A stretch of 10,480 nucleotides of DNA from CAYWEP01 sp964608945 (GTDB taxonomy: Bacteria > Patescibacteriota > Microgenomatia > Levybacterales > UBA12049), in assembly GCA_964608945.1 (NCBI GenBank), contig CAZSQB010000037.1, positions 1 through 10,480 on the forward strand, written 5' to 3'. The position numbers and the translations under genes are program-made. The notes below the pieces were generated by a model. It was given only the letters and a program-made list of their open reading frames with translations, was not told the DNA's origin and did no database searches. Positions 4,907-10,469 of the stretch are shown piece by piece (the stretch's first letter is position 1; each line of letters starts with the position of its first letter).

Positions 4907-6337
4907 GTGCAATTCGTTACAGATCTTCACCTCCATTCTAAATACTCCCGGGCTGTCTCGCAAGATATGGTGTTGCCGATAATGGCAAAATACGCACGGC
5001 AAAAGGGGCTTGATATCCTCACCGCCTCAGACTGGACACACCCGTTGTGGTTTAAGGAAATACAAGCGCAGCTTGAAGAAAAGAATGATGGCATTTACGT
5101 CTTAAAATCCGAAATCCGAAATCCGAAATCCGAAATGGTTCGACAAGCTCACCATCTGAACCATCCTGAGCGAAGTCGAAGGACAAATCCAAAAGCTCAA
5201 AATACAAATGACCAAAAAGAAACGTTGTTCATTTTGTCAACTGAAATCTCGAGTATTTATACGCAAAATGGAAAGTTGCGGCGGATTCACAACCTTGTGT
5301 TCGCGCCGAACTTTGAGATAGCTGAAAAAATCAGTAAGGAGTTAGTTCGTCGTGGGTGCAACCTCAATGCAGATGGCAGGCCGATCATCGGCCTATCCTC
5401 AAAAGCATTACTTGAGTTTATTCTGAGCATTGACGAGCGTACACTTCTTGTCCCGTGTCACGTCTGGACGCCGCATTTTGGGATGTATGGTTCTGCATCT
5501 GGATTTGACTCGCTTGATGAGAGCTTTGAAGAACTGAGTAAATATGTCTATGGCATTGAGACGGGGCTTTCATCTGATCCTGAGATGAATTGGCAGATAA
5601 AAGAGCTAAGAAACCGAACAATCCTCTCATTTTCAGACGCGCATAGCCCAGCCAAAATGGGGCGCGAAGCAACTATTATGGAATTAGCAGAACCAACATA
5701 TGAGAGCATCAGAGGAGCGATAATGGAAAAAAGCCAGGAGAAAAAAGGAGAAAATAGAATCGTCTACAGCGTCGAGTTTTATCCAGAAGAAGGGAAGTAT
5801 CATTTCTCAGGACACAGAAACTGTGGTATTAGCTTTGGCCCAGACGAAATTAAAGAAAAAGGGACAGTCTGTCCTGTCTGTCATAAGCGTTTAACTGATG
5901 GCGTTCTCAATCGATTGCTACAGCTTGCCGACAAAACGCTCTCGCACGTTACCGAAACAAAAACTAACCAATCTGGCCTCAAATGGTACACAGATAGAAG
6001 TAAGCACCATCCACCCTACGTCAAACTCGTTCCGCTTTTGGAAATTATCGCAGAAAGTATGCATTCGACAGTTGCAAGTCAAAAAGTAAAAAATATGTTT
6101 CAGACAATAACAACACAGTGTGGATCTGAGCTTGATGTCTTGTTGAAAACGCCGATTGAGGAAATTGCAAAAGCCGCAGATAGCAGAATTGCCGAGGGAG
6201 TGAGTAAAGTGCGGACAGGCGATATTGTGATAGAGCCAGGGTTTGACGGCGAATACGGCAAGGTCAAAATTTGGCAGGAAGGCAAGGATCCTGAAAAGAA
6301 TACTGATAATACAGCACAAATGAGCTTGGACATCTAA
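4907..6337 (+). CDS. Endonuclease Q (EndoQ), PHP-domain DNA repair nuclease with in-frame insertion
   Basis: EndoQ nicks DNA on the 5' side of deaminated bases such as uracil and hypoxanthine. The PHP metal site is recognisable: DLHLHS (Asp6, His8, His10), DWTH (42-45), STEIS (Glu113), RRIHNL (His128), CHVWTP (His185) and SDAHSP (Asp244, His246). A zinc-binding segment follows with Cys306, Cys322 and Cys325 (CPVC), then a helical C-terminal region. The protein is 476 residues, longer than the roughly 425 I recall for archaeal EndoQ. The excess fits a low-complexity insertion at about residues 67-105, encoded by heptamer repeats and a REP-like palindrome. The C-terminus ends QMSLDI, which resembles the bacterial sliding-clamp hexapeptide (compare QLSLPL). 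The GTG start places the DLHLHS motif at the normal distance from the N-terminus. The gene is divergent from an unrecognised gene and near an ATP-dependent ligase. Confidence 0.9.
   Translation: MQFVTDLHLHSKYSRAVSQDMVLPIMAKYARQKGLDILTASDWTHPLWFKEIQAQLEEKNDGIYVLKSEIRNPKSEMVRQAHHLNHPERSRRTNPKAQNTNDQKETLFILSTEISSIYTQNGKLRRIHNLVFAPNFEIAEKISKELVRRGCNLNADGRPIIGLSSKALLEFILSIDERTLLVPCHVWTPHFGMYGSASGFDSLDESFEELSKYVYGIETGLSSDPEMNWQIKELRNRTILSFSDAHSPAKMGREATIMELAEPTYESIRGAIMEKSQEKKGENRIVYSVEFYPEEGKYHFSGHRNCGISFGPDEIKEKGTVCPVCHKRLTDGVLNRLLQLADKTLSHVTETKTNQSGLKWYTDRSKHHPPYVKLVPLLEIIAESMHSTVASQKVKNMFQTITTQCGSELDVLLKTPIEEIAKAADSRIAEGVSKVRTGDIVIEPGFDGEYGKVKIWQEGKDPEKNTDNTAQMSLDI
5105..5218 (+). repeat. Heptamer arrays inside the EndoQ gene
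   Basis: Four perfect copies of AAATCCG (5105-5132) precede a palindromic element (5136-5183). Five degenerate heptamers follow (5184-5218): CAAATCC, AAAAGCT, CAAAATA, CAAATGA and CCAAAAA. The block is 114 bp, exactly 38 codons, and keeps the EndoQ frame open. It encodes Lys/Asn/Ser-rich sequence unlike the PHP domain around it. Confidence 0.8.
5136..5183. repeat. REP-like palindromic element
   Basis: TTCGAC at 5139-5144 pairs with GTCGAA at 5175-5180, and CTCA (5148-5151) with TGAG (5167-5170), giving a stem with a small internal bulge. The phrase GACAAGCTCACCAT followed by CCTGAGCGAAGTCGAAGG is one I know as a dispersed intergenic palindrome in several bacterial groups; it translates as VRQAHH...PERSRR. 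The loop here contains a short duplication of CCATC around TGAA. No transposase is present. Confidence 0.7.
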
Positions 6338-6339
6338 GA

Positions 6340-6456
6340 TCGTTTAGCGTTTGTGGGTAACGATGCCCGTATCGTTTAGGGTAAATAGTTAAGCGTATTG
6401 ACTCTAACCGGTACCGCCTCACGATACGAGCTTCGAAACCGTTCAACGCTAAACGA
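6340..6456. repeat. Nested inverted repeat between EndoQ and the phosphoribosyltransferase
   Basis: A 12-bp perfect outer stem (TCGTTTAGCGTT at 6340-6351 with AACGCTAAACGA at 6445-6456) encloses a second 8-bp stem (CGTATCGT at 6368-6375 with ACGATACG at 6421-6428). ATCGTTTA also occurs as a direct repeat (6339 and 6371). There is no T-run, so it is not a standard terminator. TTGACT lies in the central loop (6398-6403), but no convincing -10 follows. Confidence 0.8.
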
Positions 6457-6472
6457 GACTGGAAAAAAAATT

Positions 6473-7102
6473 ATGTTTGAGAATCGTACGCATGCGGGTG
6501 AGCTCCTGGGAGTAAAAATCCGGCTTGAACTAAAAAATGTAAAACCCGACATAATTGTGGGTATTACGCGAGGAGGGGTCGTTGCTGCAGTAGAGGTAGC
6601 AAAGATGTTACGCCTCCCGCTTGACATCATTGTTATTAAAAAGATAGGCACTCCTGGTAATCCCGAGCTGGCAGTTGGCGCCATTGGTCCTGGAAACAGC
6701 ACGTATCTTGATAAAAGGCTACTTCGCATGCTCAATATTACTCGAGAGGAACTGATGCCAATAGTCATTGAGAAAGAACATGAGCGATTTGATCACGAAC
6801 TGTTATATCGCAAAGGAAGAAAGCAACTGGCTGTACGAGGGAAAATCGTTATTCTTGTTGATGATGGGATCGCAACCGGCGCAACAGTGCTTTGCGCAAA
6901 AAAGTATTTTTCTAGTCAGAAGGCAAAGGGCGTGGTCCTTGCCGTTCCTGTCATTTCCGAAGAGGCCTTCCACCAGCTTGAGGGTGGTTTCCTCGCAGTC
7001 ATAGCGCTTCGGATCGACCGGGAATTTCGCGCAGTCGGACAGTATTATAAAGAATTTCATCAGGTAACGGATAAGGAGGTGATAAGGATATTAAGAGATT
7101 AA
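6473..7102 (+). CDS. Phosphoribosyltransferase-fold protein
   Basis: This 209-residue protein belongs to the type I phosphoribosyltransferase fold, in the subgroup starting with an N-terminal FxxRxxAG motif (here FENRTHAGELLG, residues 2-13). DIIVGITRGGVVAAVEVA (26-43) contains the PPi loop, LDIIVIKKIG (50-59) precedes the family-typical PELAVGAIG (64-72), and VILVDDGIATGAT (126-138) is the PRPP-binding motif. Substrate is unknown; members of this group are not safely assigned to purine or pyrimidine salvage. The frame is open upstream to 6398, but those 25 residues would be encoded by the inverted repeat, so I start at the ATG at 6473, where the family motif begins. The last residues and stop run into the octamer array upstream of pth. 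Confidence 0.88.
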   Translation: MFENRTHAGELLGVKIRLELKNVKPDIIVGITRGGVVAAVEVAKMLRLPLDIIVIKKIGTPGNPELAVGAIGPGNSTYLDKRLLRMLNITREELMPIVIEKEHERFDHELLYRKGRKQLAVRGKIVILVDDGIATGATVLCAKKYFSSQKAKGVVLAVPVISEEAFHQLEGGFLAVIALRIDREFRAVGQYYKEFHQVTDKEVIRILRD

Positions 7103-7167
7103 GATATTGAGATATTACGTGATTATTGCTTGACACTTAGTATCCTAGTATCTTAATATCCTAATAT
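7087..7167. repeat. Octamer arrays in inverted orientation upstream of pth
   Basis: The left arm has five 8-bp units (7087-7126): GATATTAA, GAGATTAA, GATATTGA, GATATTAC and GTGATTAT. The right arm (7136-7167) has four: CTTAGTAT, CCTAGTAT, CTTAATAT and CCTAATAT, which approximate the reverse complement of the left words. The loop (7127-7135) contains TTGACA. The left arm encodes the last residues and stop of the preceding gene. Confidence 0.85.
7130..7159 (+). promoter_or_regulatory. Possible pth promoter inside the octamer repeat
   Basis: A perfect TTGACA (7130-7135) in the loop between the two arms is followed after 18 bp by TAATAT (7154-7159), matching four of six -10 bases and lying 13 bp before the pth ATG. 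The -10 belongs to a repeat unit, so the match could be accidental. Confidence 0.35.
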
Positions 7168-7172
7168 CTTTT

Positions 7173-7790
7173 ATGAAGTTAATAGTAGGATTGGGGAACC
7201 CCGGAGAGAAATATGAACGTACTCGTCACAACCTCGGCTTTTTGGTAATCGATCAGTTTTTAAGAGATAGCAAGCCTGTCAAAGAGACCTCTTGGCAGGA
7301 GGATGACCGTTTTAAAACCTTTCTCGTGCATTCTTCTTGGCAACCCAAGCATGGAAAGGAAGAGAAGCTAATAATGATGAAGCCAAAAACATACATGAAT
7401 AACTCAGGTCTTGCAGTCAGCCTCGTTACATCTTTCTATAAAATAAAACCTGAGGATATCTGGGTCATCAATGATGAATTAGATTTGCCCTTGGGTGCAA
7501 TTAAGATTCGCTTTGGCGGTGCGTCTGCAGGACACAAGGGCGTCACGTCTATTATGGAAAAGTTGGGAACTGATAAATTCTGGCGATTTCGCTTGGGTAT
7601 TGGCGTTAATCGCAATCATAATGAAATCGCCGGGCAAAAAATGCACAATGTCGACGATTTTGTTTTAGGAACATTTGGTCGTGGAGAAGTCGGAAAGGCA
7701 AGGGAGCTTATCAAGCGTTCATCAAAGGCAATAGCAACAGGGCTTGAAGAAGGTATCGAGTCCGCGCAAAACCGCTTTAATACGAAATAG
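7173..7790 (+). CDS. pth: Peptidyl-tRNA hydrolase
   Basis: Pth cleaves the ester bond between a prematurely released peptide and its tRNA, recycling tRNA in the cytoplasm; it is essential in most bacteria. The 205-residue length is normal to slightly long. The N-terminal signature VGLGNPGEKYERTRHNLGF (5-23) holds Asn9 and the catalytic His19. MKPKTYMNNSG (69-79) supplies the conserved Asn, and INDELDLPLG (99-108) the Asp that positions the histidine. SAGHKG (118-123) completes the active-site region. Residues 53-66 form a slightly extended loop (HSSWQPKHGKEEKL). The ATG follows the octamer array directly, without a Shine-Dalgarno sequence. Confidence 0.96.
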   Translation: MKLIVGLGNPGEKYERTRHNLGFLVIDQFLRDSKPVKETSWQEDDRFKTFLVHSSWQPKHGKEEKLIMMKPKTYMNNSGLAVSLVTSFYKIKPEDIWVINDELDLPLGAIKIRFGGASAGHKGVTSIMEKLGTDKFWRFRLGIGVNRNHNEIAGQKMHNVDDFVLGTFGRGEVGKARELIKRSSKAIATGLEEGIESAQNRFNTK

Positions 7791-7826
7791 TCCGCTTTTT
7801 ATTACCAATTTCTAACTCGTCTGTAT

Positions 7827-7832
7827 TATAAT
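7827..7832 (+). promoter_or_regulatory. -10 box of the 96-residue gene
   Basis: A perfect TATAAT (7827-7832) lies 6 bp before the ATG at 7839, so initiation would fall at the A of the start codon, giving a leaderless mRNA. No clear -35 is seen. This is one of the few same-direction junctions here without a repeat array. Confidence 0.6.
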
Positions 7833-7838
7833 AGACTC

Positions 7839-8129
7839 ATGCAGTCGATTAAGCAGGTGCTCAGGAATTTCAATCCAACAACAGACAAGTATATTTCGCG
7901 TGAATTTCAGAGCTTTGGCATACGCCTTGCTGAGGAGCTCAATGATTATAAGCATAGAGGATTGTATATAAAGCTTGCCAAGACAGTCCATCGCTCTATT
8001 TTGGAGAAAGCGCTGACATTTGCTGTGGACAGTCAAGCAACGAATAAGGGAGCGTTATTTATGTGGAAGCTGAAGGAGTTGAGAACCAAGGGACAAAGTA
8101 ACAAAGAGACAAAGCAAGAGAGGATATAG
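7839..8129 (+). CDS. Small unrecognised conserved-looking protein
   Basis: I have no function for this 96-residue protein. It appears soluble and largely helical, with a patterned core DKYISREFQSFGIRLAEEL (16-34), HRGLYIKLAKTV (39-50), ILEKALTFAVD (54-64) and GALFMWKLKEL (71-81). I have an impression of similar short proteins in other Patescibacteria, but cannot check it. Residues 82-96 (Lys/Glu/Thr/Gln-rich) are read from the octamer array, so the functional domain probably ends near residue 82. The ATG is supported by a TATAAT box 6 bp upstream. It lies between pth and an alkyltransferase-like gene. Confidence 0.7.
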   Translation: MQSIKQVLRNFNPTTDKYISREFQSFGIRLAEELNDYKHRGLYIKLAKTVHRSILEKALTFAVDSQATNKGALFMWKLKELRTKGQSNKETKQERI

Positions 8130-8190
8130 AGGAGGTAATTTCCTTTCTCACTTTATATACTTTGTCTCTCTGTCCCTCTGTTTCTTTAAC
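8083..8190. repeat. Octamer arrays in inverted orientation upstream of the ATL gene
   Basis: The left arm (8083-8122) has 8-bp units GAACCAAG, GGACAAAG, TAACAAAG, AGACAAAG and CAAGAGAG. The right arm (8143-8190) has CTTTCTCA, CTTTATATA (9 bp), CTTTGTCT, CTCTGTCC, CTCTGTTT and CTTTAAC. GACAAAG and CTTTGTC are exact reverse complements. The left arm overlaps the C-terminal coding sequence of the preceding gene. The right arm ends 6 bp before the next ATG (8197). Confidence 0.85.
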
Positions 8191-8196
8191 TATTTC

Positions 8197-8583
8197 ATGT
8201 CTCCTTTTAAAGATCGAGTCGTCACTATCGTCCGCATGGTCCCGTATGGAAAAGTCGCAAGCTATGGTCAGGTCGCACTCTATGCCGGTCTGCCTCGAGC
8301 GGCTCGGGAGGTAGGCTGGATATTAAACCAGAGTGAAGGCAAAGACGATCTGCCGTGGTGGCGTGTGATAAATAACAAAGGCTTGATATCAATTAGCGGA
8401 ACAAAAGTATCAGACCCAAGAAGTTTGCAAAAAAAATTATTGGAAGCAGAAGAGATAGAAGTTTCAGACGAGTTTGAAGTCGATATGGAAAAATACCGCT
8501 GGCAGATCGCGCCGGAGCAGGCAAAACAGTTGCAATTAAGTGATGCGTATATAAGATTGATCATAGAAAAATACAATATGTAG
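8197..8583 (+). CDS. atl: Alkyltransferase-like protein (ATL), MGMT family
   Basis: This 128-residue protein has the MGMT DNA-binding fold but not its chemistry. In O6-methylguanine methyltransferases the motif is PCHRV with reactive Cys. ATL proteins have PWHRV and bind O6-alkylguanine without repairing it, handing it to nucleotide excision repair. Here the motif is PWWRV (53-57), so both Cys and His positions are Trp. The helix-turn-helix is intact: VPYGKVASYGQVA (15-27), then AREVGWIL (36-43), in which Arg37 sits where the arginine finger that flips the base is expected. The C-terminus (about 75-128) is longer than a minimal ATL. Start at 8197 places the motifs normally. It lies in a same-strand run with pth and acylphosphatase, separated by repeat arrays. 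Confidence 0.88.
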   Translation: MSPFKDRVVTIVRMVPYGKVASYGQVALYAGLPRAAREVGWILNQSEGKDDLPWWRVINNKGLISISGTKVSDPRSLQKKLLEAEEIEVSDEFEVDMEKYRWQIAPEQAKQLQLSDAYIRLIIEKYNM

Positions 8584-8584
8584 A

Positions 8585-8662
8585 GTCACAAGTTATAAGT
8601 CATAAGTCCCAAGTCAATTCTTTTTTACTTATAACTTAGGACTTAGCACTTAGCACTTAGGA
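8585..8662. repeat. Paired five-heptamer arrays between ATL and acylphosphatase
   Basis: The left arm (8585-8619) has GTCACAA, GTTATAA, GTCATAA, GTCCCAA and GTCAATT. The right arm (8628-8662) has CTTATAA, CTTAGGA, CTTAGCA, CTTAGCA and CTTAGGA. The arms are roughly inverted (GTTATAAGT versus ACTTATAAC), with a T-rich loop at 8620-8627. The array starts just after the ATL stop and ends 8 bp before the next ATG. Confidence 0.88.
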
Positions 8663-8670
8663 CTTTTGTT

Positions 8671-8942
8671 ATGAAACAAGTACGTCTTTTCATCTCAGGC
8701 TACGTCCAGGGGATAGGGTATCGGCAATTTGTTAAAGCCAATGCCACACGCCTCGGTCTCAGCGGCTGGGTCCGCAATCTCTCAGATGGCAGAGTTGAGG
8801 CGCTTATACAGGGAGATAAAAAGAAAATCGAAGAGATGATAACGCTTTGTAAGAAGGCCCTATGATGGCAGAAATAAAAGATGTGGAGATAGAATGGATA
8901 CAAGAACAAGAGAAATTTAGCGATTTTGAAGCGAGGCCATAA
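8671..8942 (+). pseudogene. acyP: Acylphosphatase, split by a -1 frameshift
   Basis: Acylphosphatases are small cytoplasmic enzymes of about 90 residues that hydrolyse acyl phosphates. The N-terminal frame (8671-8865) has the signature VQGIGYRQF with catalytic Arg18, and GWVRNLSDGRVEA with Asn36, but stops at TGA after 64 residues (MITLCKKAL). The missing C-terminal strand continues in the overlapping frame from ATG at 8862 to TAA at 8940-8942 (MMAEIKDVEIEWIQEQ...FEARP), matching the family's usual end. Restoring one G in AAGAAGGCCC (near 8855) would give KKGP, the residues common at this point in the family. The stop and next ATG overlap as ATGA. It may be a real pseudogene, a sequencing or assembly error, or two coupled fragments. 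Arg and Asn are intact, but the truncated form lacks a core beta strand. Confidence 0.8.
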
Positions 8943-8945
8943 AAA

Positions 8946-9089
8946 TTACTTCTTTTTCATCAGATCTCTGTGTAAATCTCGCATTATTTTGGGAAAGACA
9001 AAAAACACAAGCACCGCGGCAATAAGCGTTAAAATCATTGAAATCTGTTCAAGCGTGCTGGTAGAAACATTTTGAAATAGCGAATACAT
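8946..9089 (-). CDS. Tiny single-span membrane protein (47 residues)
   Basis: This 47-residue frame has a short polar N-terminus (MYSLFQNVSTSTLEQ), one membrane helix at about 16-33 (ending AAVLVFFVFP) and a basic C-terminus ending MKKK. The positive-inside rule predicts the C-terminus in the cytoplasm. No family is recognised. Its ATG is 4 bp after the stop of the similar 38-residue frame upstream, so translation may be coupled. The 3' end converges on acylphosphatase with a 3-bp gap. Short length limits certainty; the matching architecture of the pair is the main support. Confidence 0.55.
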   Translation of the reverse strand: MYSLFQNVSTSTLEQISMILTLIAAVLVFFVFPKIMRDLHRDLMKKK

Positions 9090-9093
9090 ACTA

Positions 9094-9210
9094 TTATTTT
9101 TTTTGTAGACTTTTCTGGAATACCGTAACCACTAAAACAAATATGATTATTAAAAGTGCTGTTCCGATATGAGCAAGAGTAAAAAATCGATCAAGGTCAA
9201 TCGTAATCAT
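9094..9210 (-). CDS. Tiny single-span membrane protein (38 residues)
   Basis: This 38-residue frame reads MITIDLDRFFTLAH, then a membrane helix (about 15-31, rich in Ile, Leu and Val), then a basic tail QKSLQKK. Layout and predicted topology match the neighbouring 47-residue frame: acidic or polar outside, lysines inside. A TATAAT box at 9228-9233 lies upstream. The pair follows the YibE/F gene on the same strand and may assist a membrane complex, but no partner can be named. Confidence 0.5.
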   Translation of the reverse strand: MITIDLDRFFTLAHIGTALLIIIFVLVVTVFQKSLQKK

Positions 9211-9227
9211 ATTATCTAACTCTAACA

Positions 9228-9233
9228 ATTATA
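9228..9233 (-). promoter_or_regulatory. Possible -10 box for the two tiny membrane genes
   Basis: On the minus strand a perfect TATAAT lies 17 bp before the ATG at 9210. At 17-bp spacing the -35 position reads GGTAAC, a poor match, so the promoter is only moderately supported. Confidence 0.4.
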
Positions 9234-9274
9234 GAGCAAGCGTCAACCTAGTTACCAGAGCTTAACGAAAACCT

Positions 9275-9313
9275 TTCAGCGTTGTTCCGCGTTCAGTTCT
9301 GCGTAGTTCAGCG
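9275..9313. repeat. Degenerate GCG-ending repeats after YibE/F
   Basis: Units end in GCG at 7-12 bp intervals: TTCAGCG, TTGTTCCGCG, TTCAGTTCTGCG and TAGTTCAGCG. The period is looser than in the other arrays. It lies just past the YibE/F stop (9319) and before the tiny membrane genes, again at a same-direction junction. A near-inverted pair (AACCTAGT at 9245-9252, ACTAGTTT at 9318-9325) flanks it. Confidence 0.5.
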
Positions 9314-9318
9314 ATTTA

Positions 9319-10452
9319 CTAGTTTATTTTGATCGCATACTTCGCGAAAAAGGCAGCGAGAAGTGTTGTGATGGGGACTGCCAGGACAAGGCCGATGCTG
9401 CCTGCAATCGTCCGCACGATTTCCTCAGTAATCACCTCGCTATTGAGAATAACCCACAAAGGCTGTGTGTTTTGCTGCAAGGCAAGAAGCAGAAATATGA
9501 AGATGCCAATGGATGCGCCCGCGTAGGCGAGAACAAGCGTATTGACGAGGGAGGCAATATGCTCGCGGCCAACAACCATGCCTTTTTTGAAGAGATTGGC
9601 AAATGTCAGCTTATGATCTGTCTCAAAGAGCGTAAAGATCGTTGCCGACTGCGTCGTTGTCACATCATCGAGCACGCCAAGTGCGCCGATGATAATACCA
9701 CCAAGTAATAATCCTTGAAAGTTAATCGTTCCTGCGAATCCTTGCTGCAAAGAGTAAATATCTTCTGATCCAAGGCCTGAGAGGCGGGAAAAACCCACAA
9801 AAAGCGCACCGAAAATACCACATAAGACAAGGCTTAGGACTGTTGATGAGAGCGCAACAAGCGTTGCTCGCGAGAATCCGTGTGATAAAAACATCGTTAG
9901 GCCTAAAATCGCAATAGCTCCAACAATGCTGATAAAGAGCGGGTTTTGGCCGCTTAAGATATGGGGTACGATAAAGTAGATAATAATGACAAGGGAAATA
10001 ATCATTCCCAGAATCGCGCCAATTCCTTTTTTCCCGGCGATGAGAGTGACAAGCACAAAAAATCCAAGGATGATCGTTACAATACTTGGTAAGCGATAGA
10101 GATCAGCGACGCGATAGACTGTTTTTTTATCGGGATTTTGCAGCTTAGAGAGGATGACGGTGTCGCCTGGTCGAACTTTTTTCTCCTCTGTAATCGTAAA
10201 CATCCCGCCATTCTCAGCTGTTGCTTGTTTGTCTTTGTCTGGTCCATCAAGAAGCCGAACAGTTACTGTCTGAAATGCATTCGTAGTGTTTCCTGTCTGC
10301 ATTTTGCCCATCTTTTCAATCTTTATGACCTTTGCTTTGAGGTATCCTTGTTGTATCGGCGTTAATGCTTGAGACTTTGTATTCTGCGCAAGCACAGGAG
10401 AGGCAAAGAGGAAAAAGAGGACAGGTACAAGAAAGAGTAATCGCAATCTCAT
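9319..10452 (-). CDS. YibE/F family multispan membrane protein
   Basis: This 377-residue protein belongs to the YibE/F family, predicted transporters whose substrate is not established. A signal peptide (RLRLLFLVPVLFFLFASPVLA, residues 2-22, likely cleavage after Ala22) precedes an extracytoplasmic beta-rich region (about 30-118) with a PGDTVIL segment, which may be an OB-like fold. Several membrane helices follow from about 122, with family-typical motifs GVLDDV (259-264) and GREHIASLVNTLVLAYAG (295-312). The C-terminus ends in a last helix and a basic tail. Length is typical of the family. The ATG at 10450-10452 is supported by an extended -10 box 11 bp upstream. Confidence 0.92.
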   Translation of the reverse strand: MRLRLLFLVPVLFFLFASPVLAQNTKSQALTPIQQGYLKAKVIKIEKMGKMQTGNTTNAFQTVTVRLLDGPDKDKQATAENGGMFTITEEKKVRPGDTVILSKLQNPDKKTVYRVADLYRLPSIVTIILGFFVLVTLIAGKKGIGAILGMIISLVIIIYFIVPHILSGQNPLFISIVGAIAILGLTMFLSHGFSRATLVALSSTVLSLVLCGIFGALFVGFSRLSGLGSEDIYSLQQGFAGTINFQGLLLGGIIIGALGVLDDVTTTQSATIFTLFETDHKLTFANLFKKGMVVGREHIASLVNTLVLAYAGASIGIFIFLLLALQQNTQPLWVILNSEVITEEIVRTIAGSIGLVLAVPITTLLAAFFAKYAIKIN

Positions 10453-10463
10453 GAATGATGGAT

Positions 10464-10469
10464 ATTATA
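10464..10469 (-). promoter_or_regulatory. Extended -10 promoter of the YibE/F gene
   Basis: On the minus strand TGTTATAAT gives a TGn-extended consensus TATAAT (10464-10469), 11 bp before the ATG. The -35 region lies outside the window. Predicted leader length is only a few nucleotides. Confidence 0.6.

Noticed and set aside
5918..6319. Minus-strand open frame inside EndoQ
   Set aside because: Antisense to the conserved C-terminal region of EndoQ, Cys/Phe-rich and without any motif or promoter.
6340..6456. Rho-independent terminator after EndoQ
   Set aside because: The stems are long and widely spaced and no T-run follows either arm.
6398..6472. Upstream start of the phosphoribosyltransferase
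   Set aside because: The 25 extra residues come from the inverted repeat; the family N-terminus FENRTHAG begins at the ATG at 6473.
903..8662. CRISPR array
   Set aside because: The repeats are 7-9 bp, contiguous and without spacers, and no cas genes are present.
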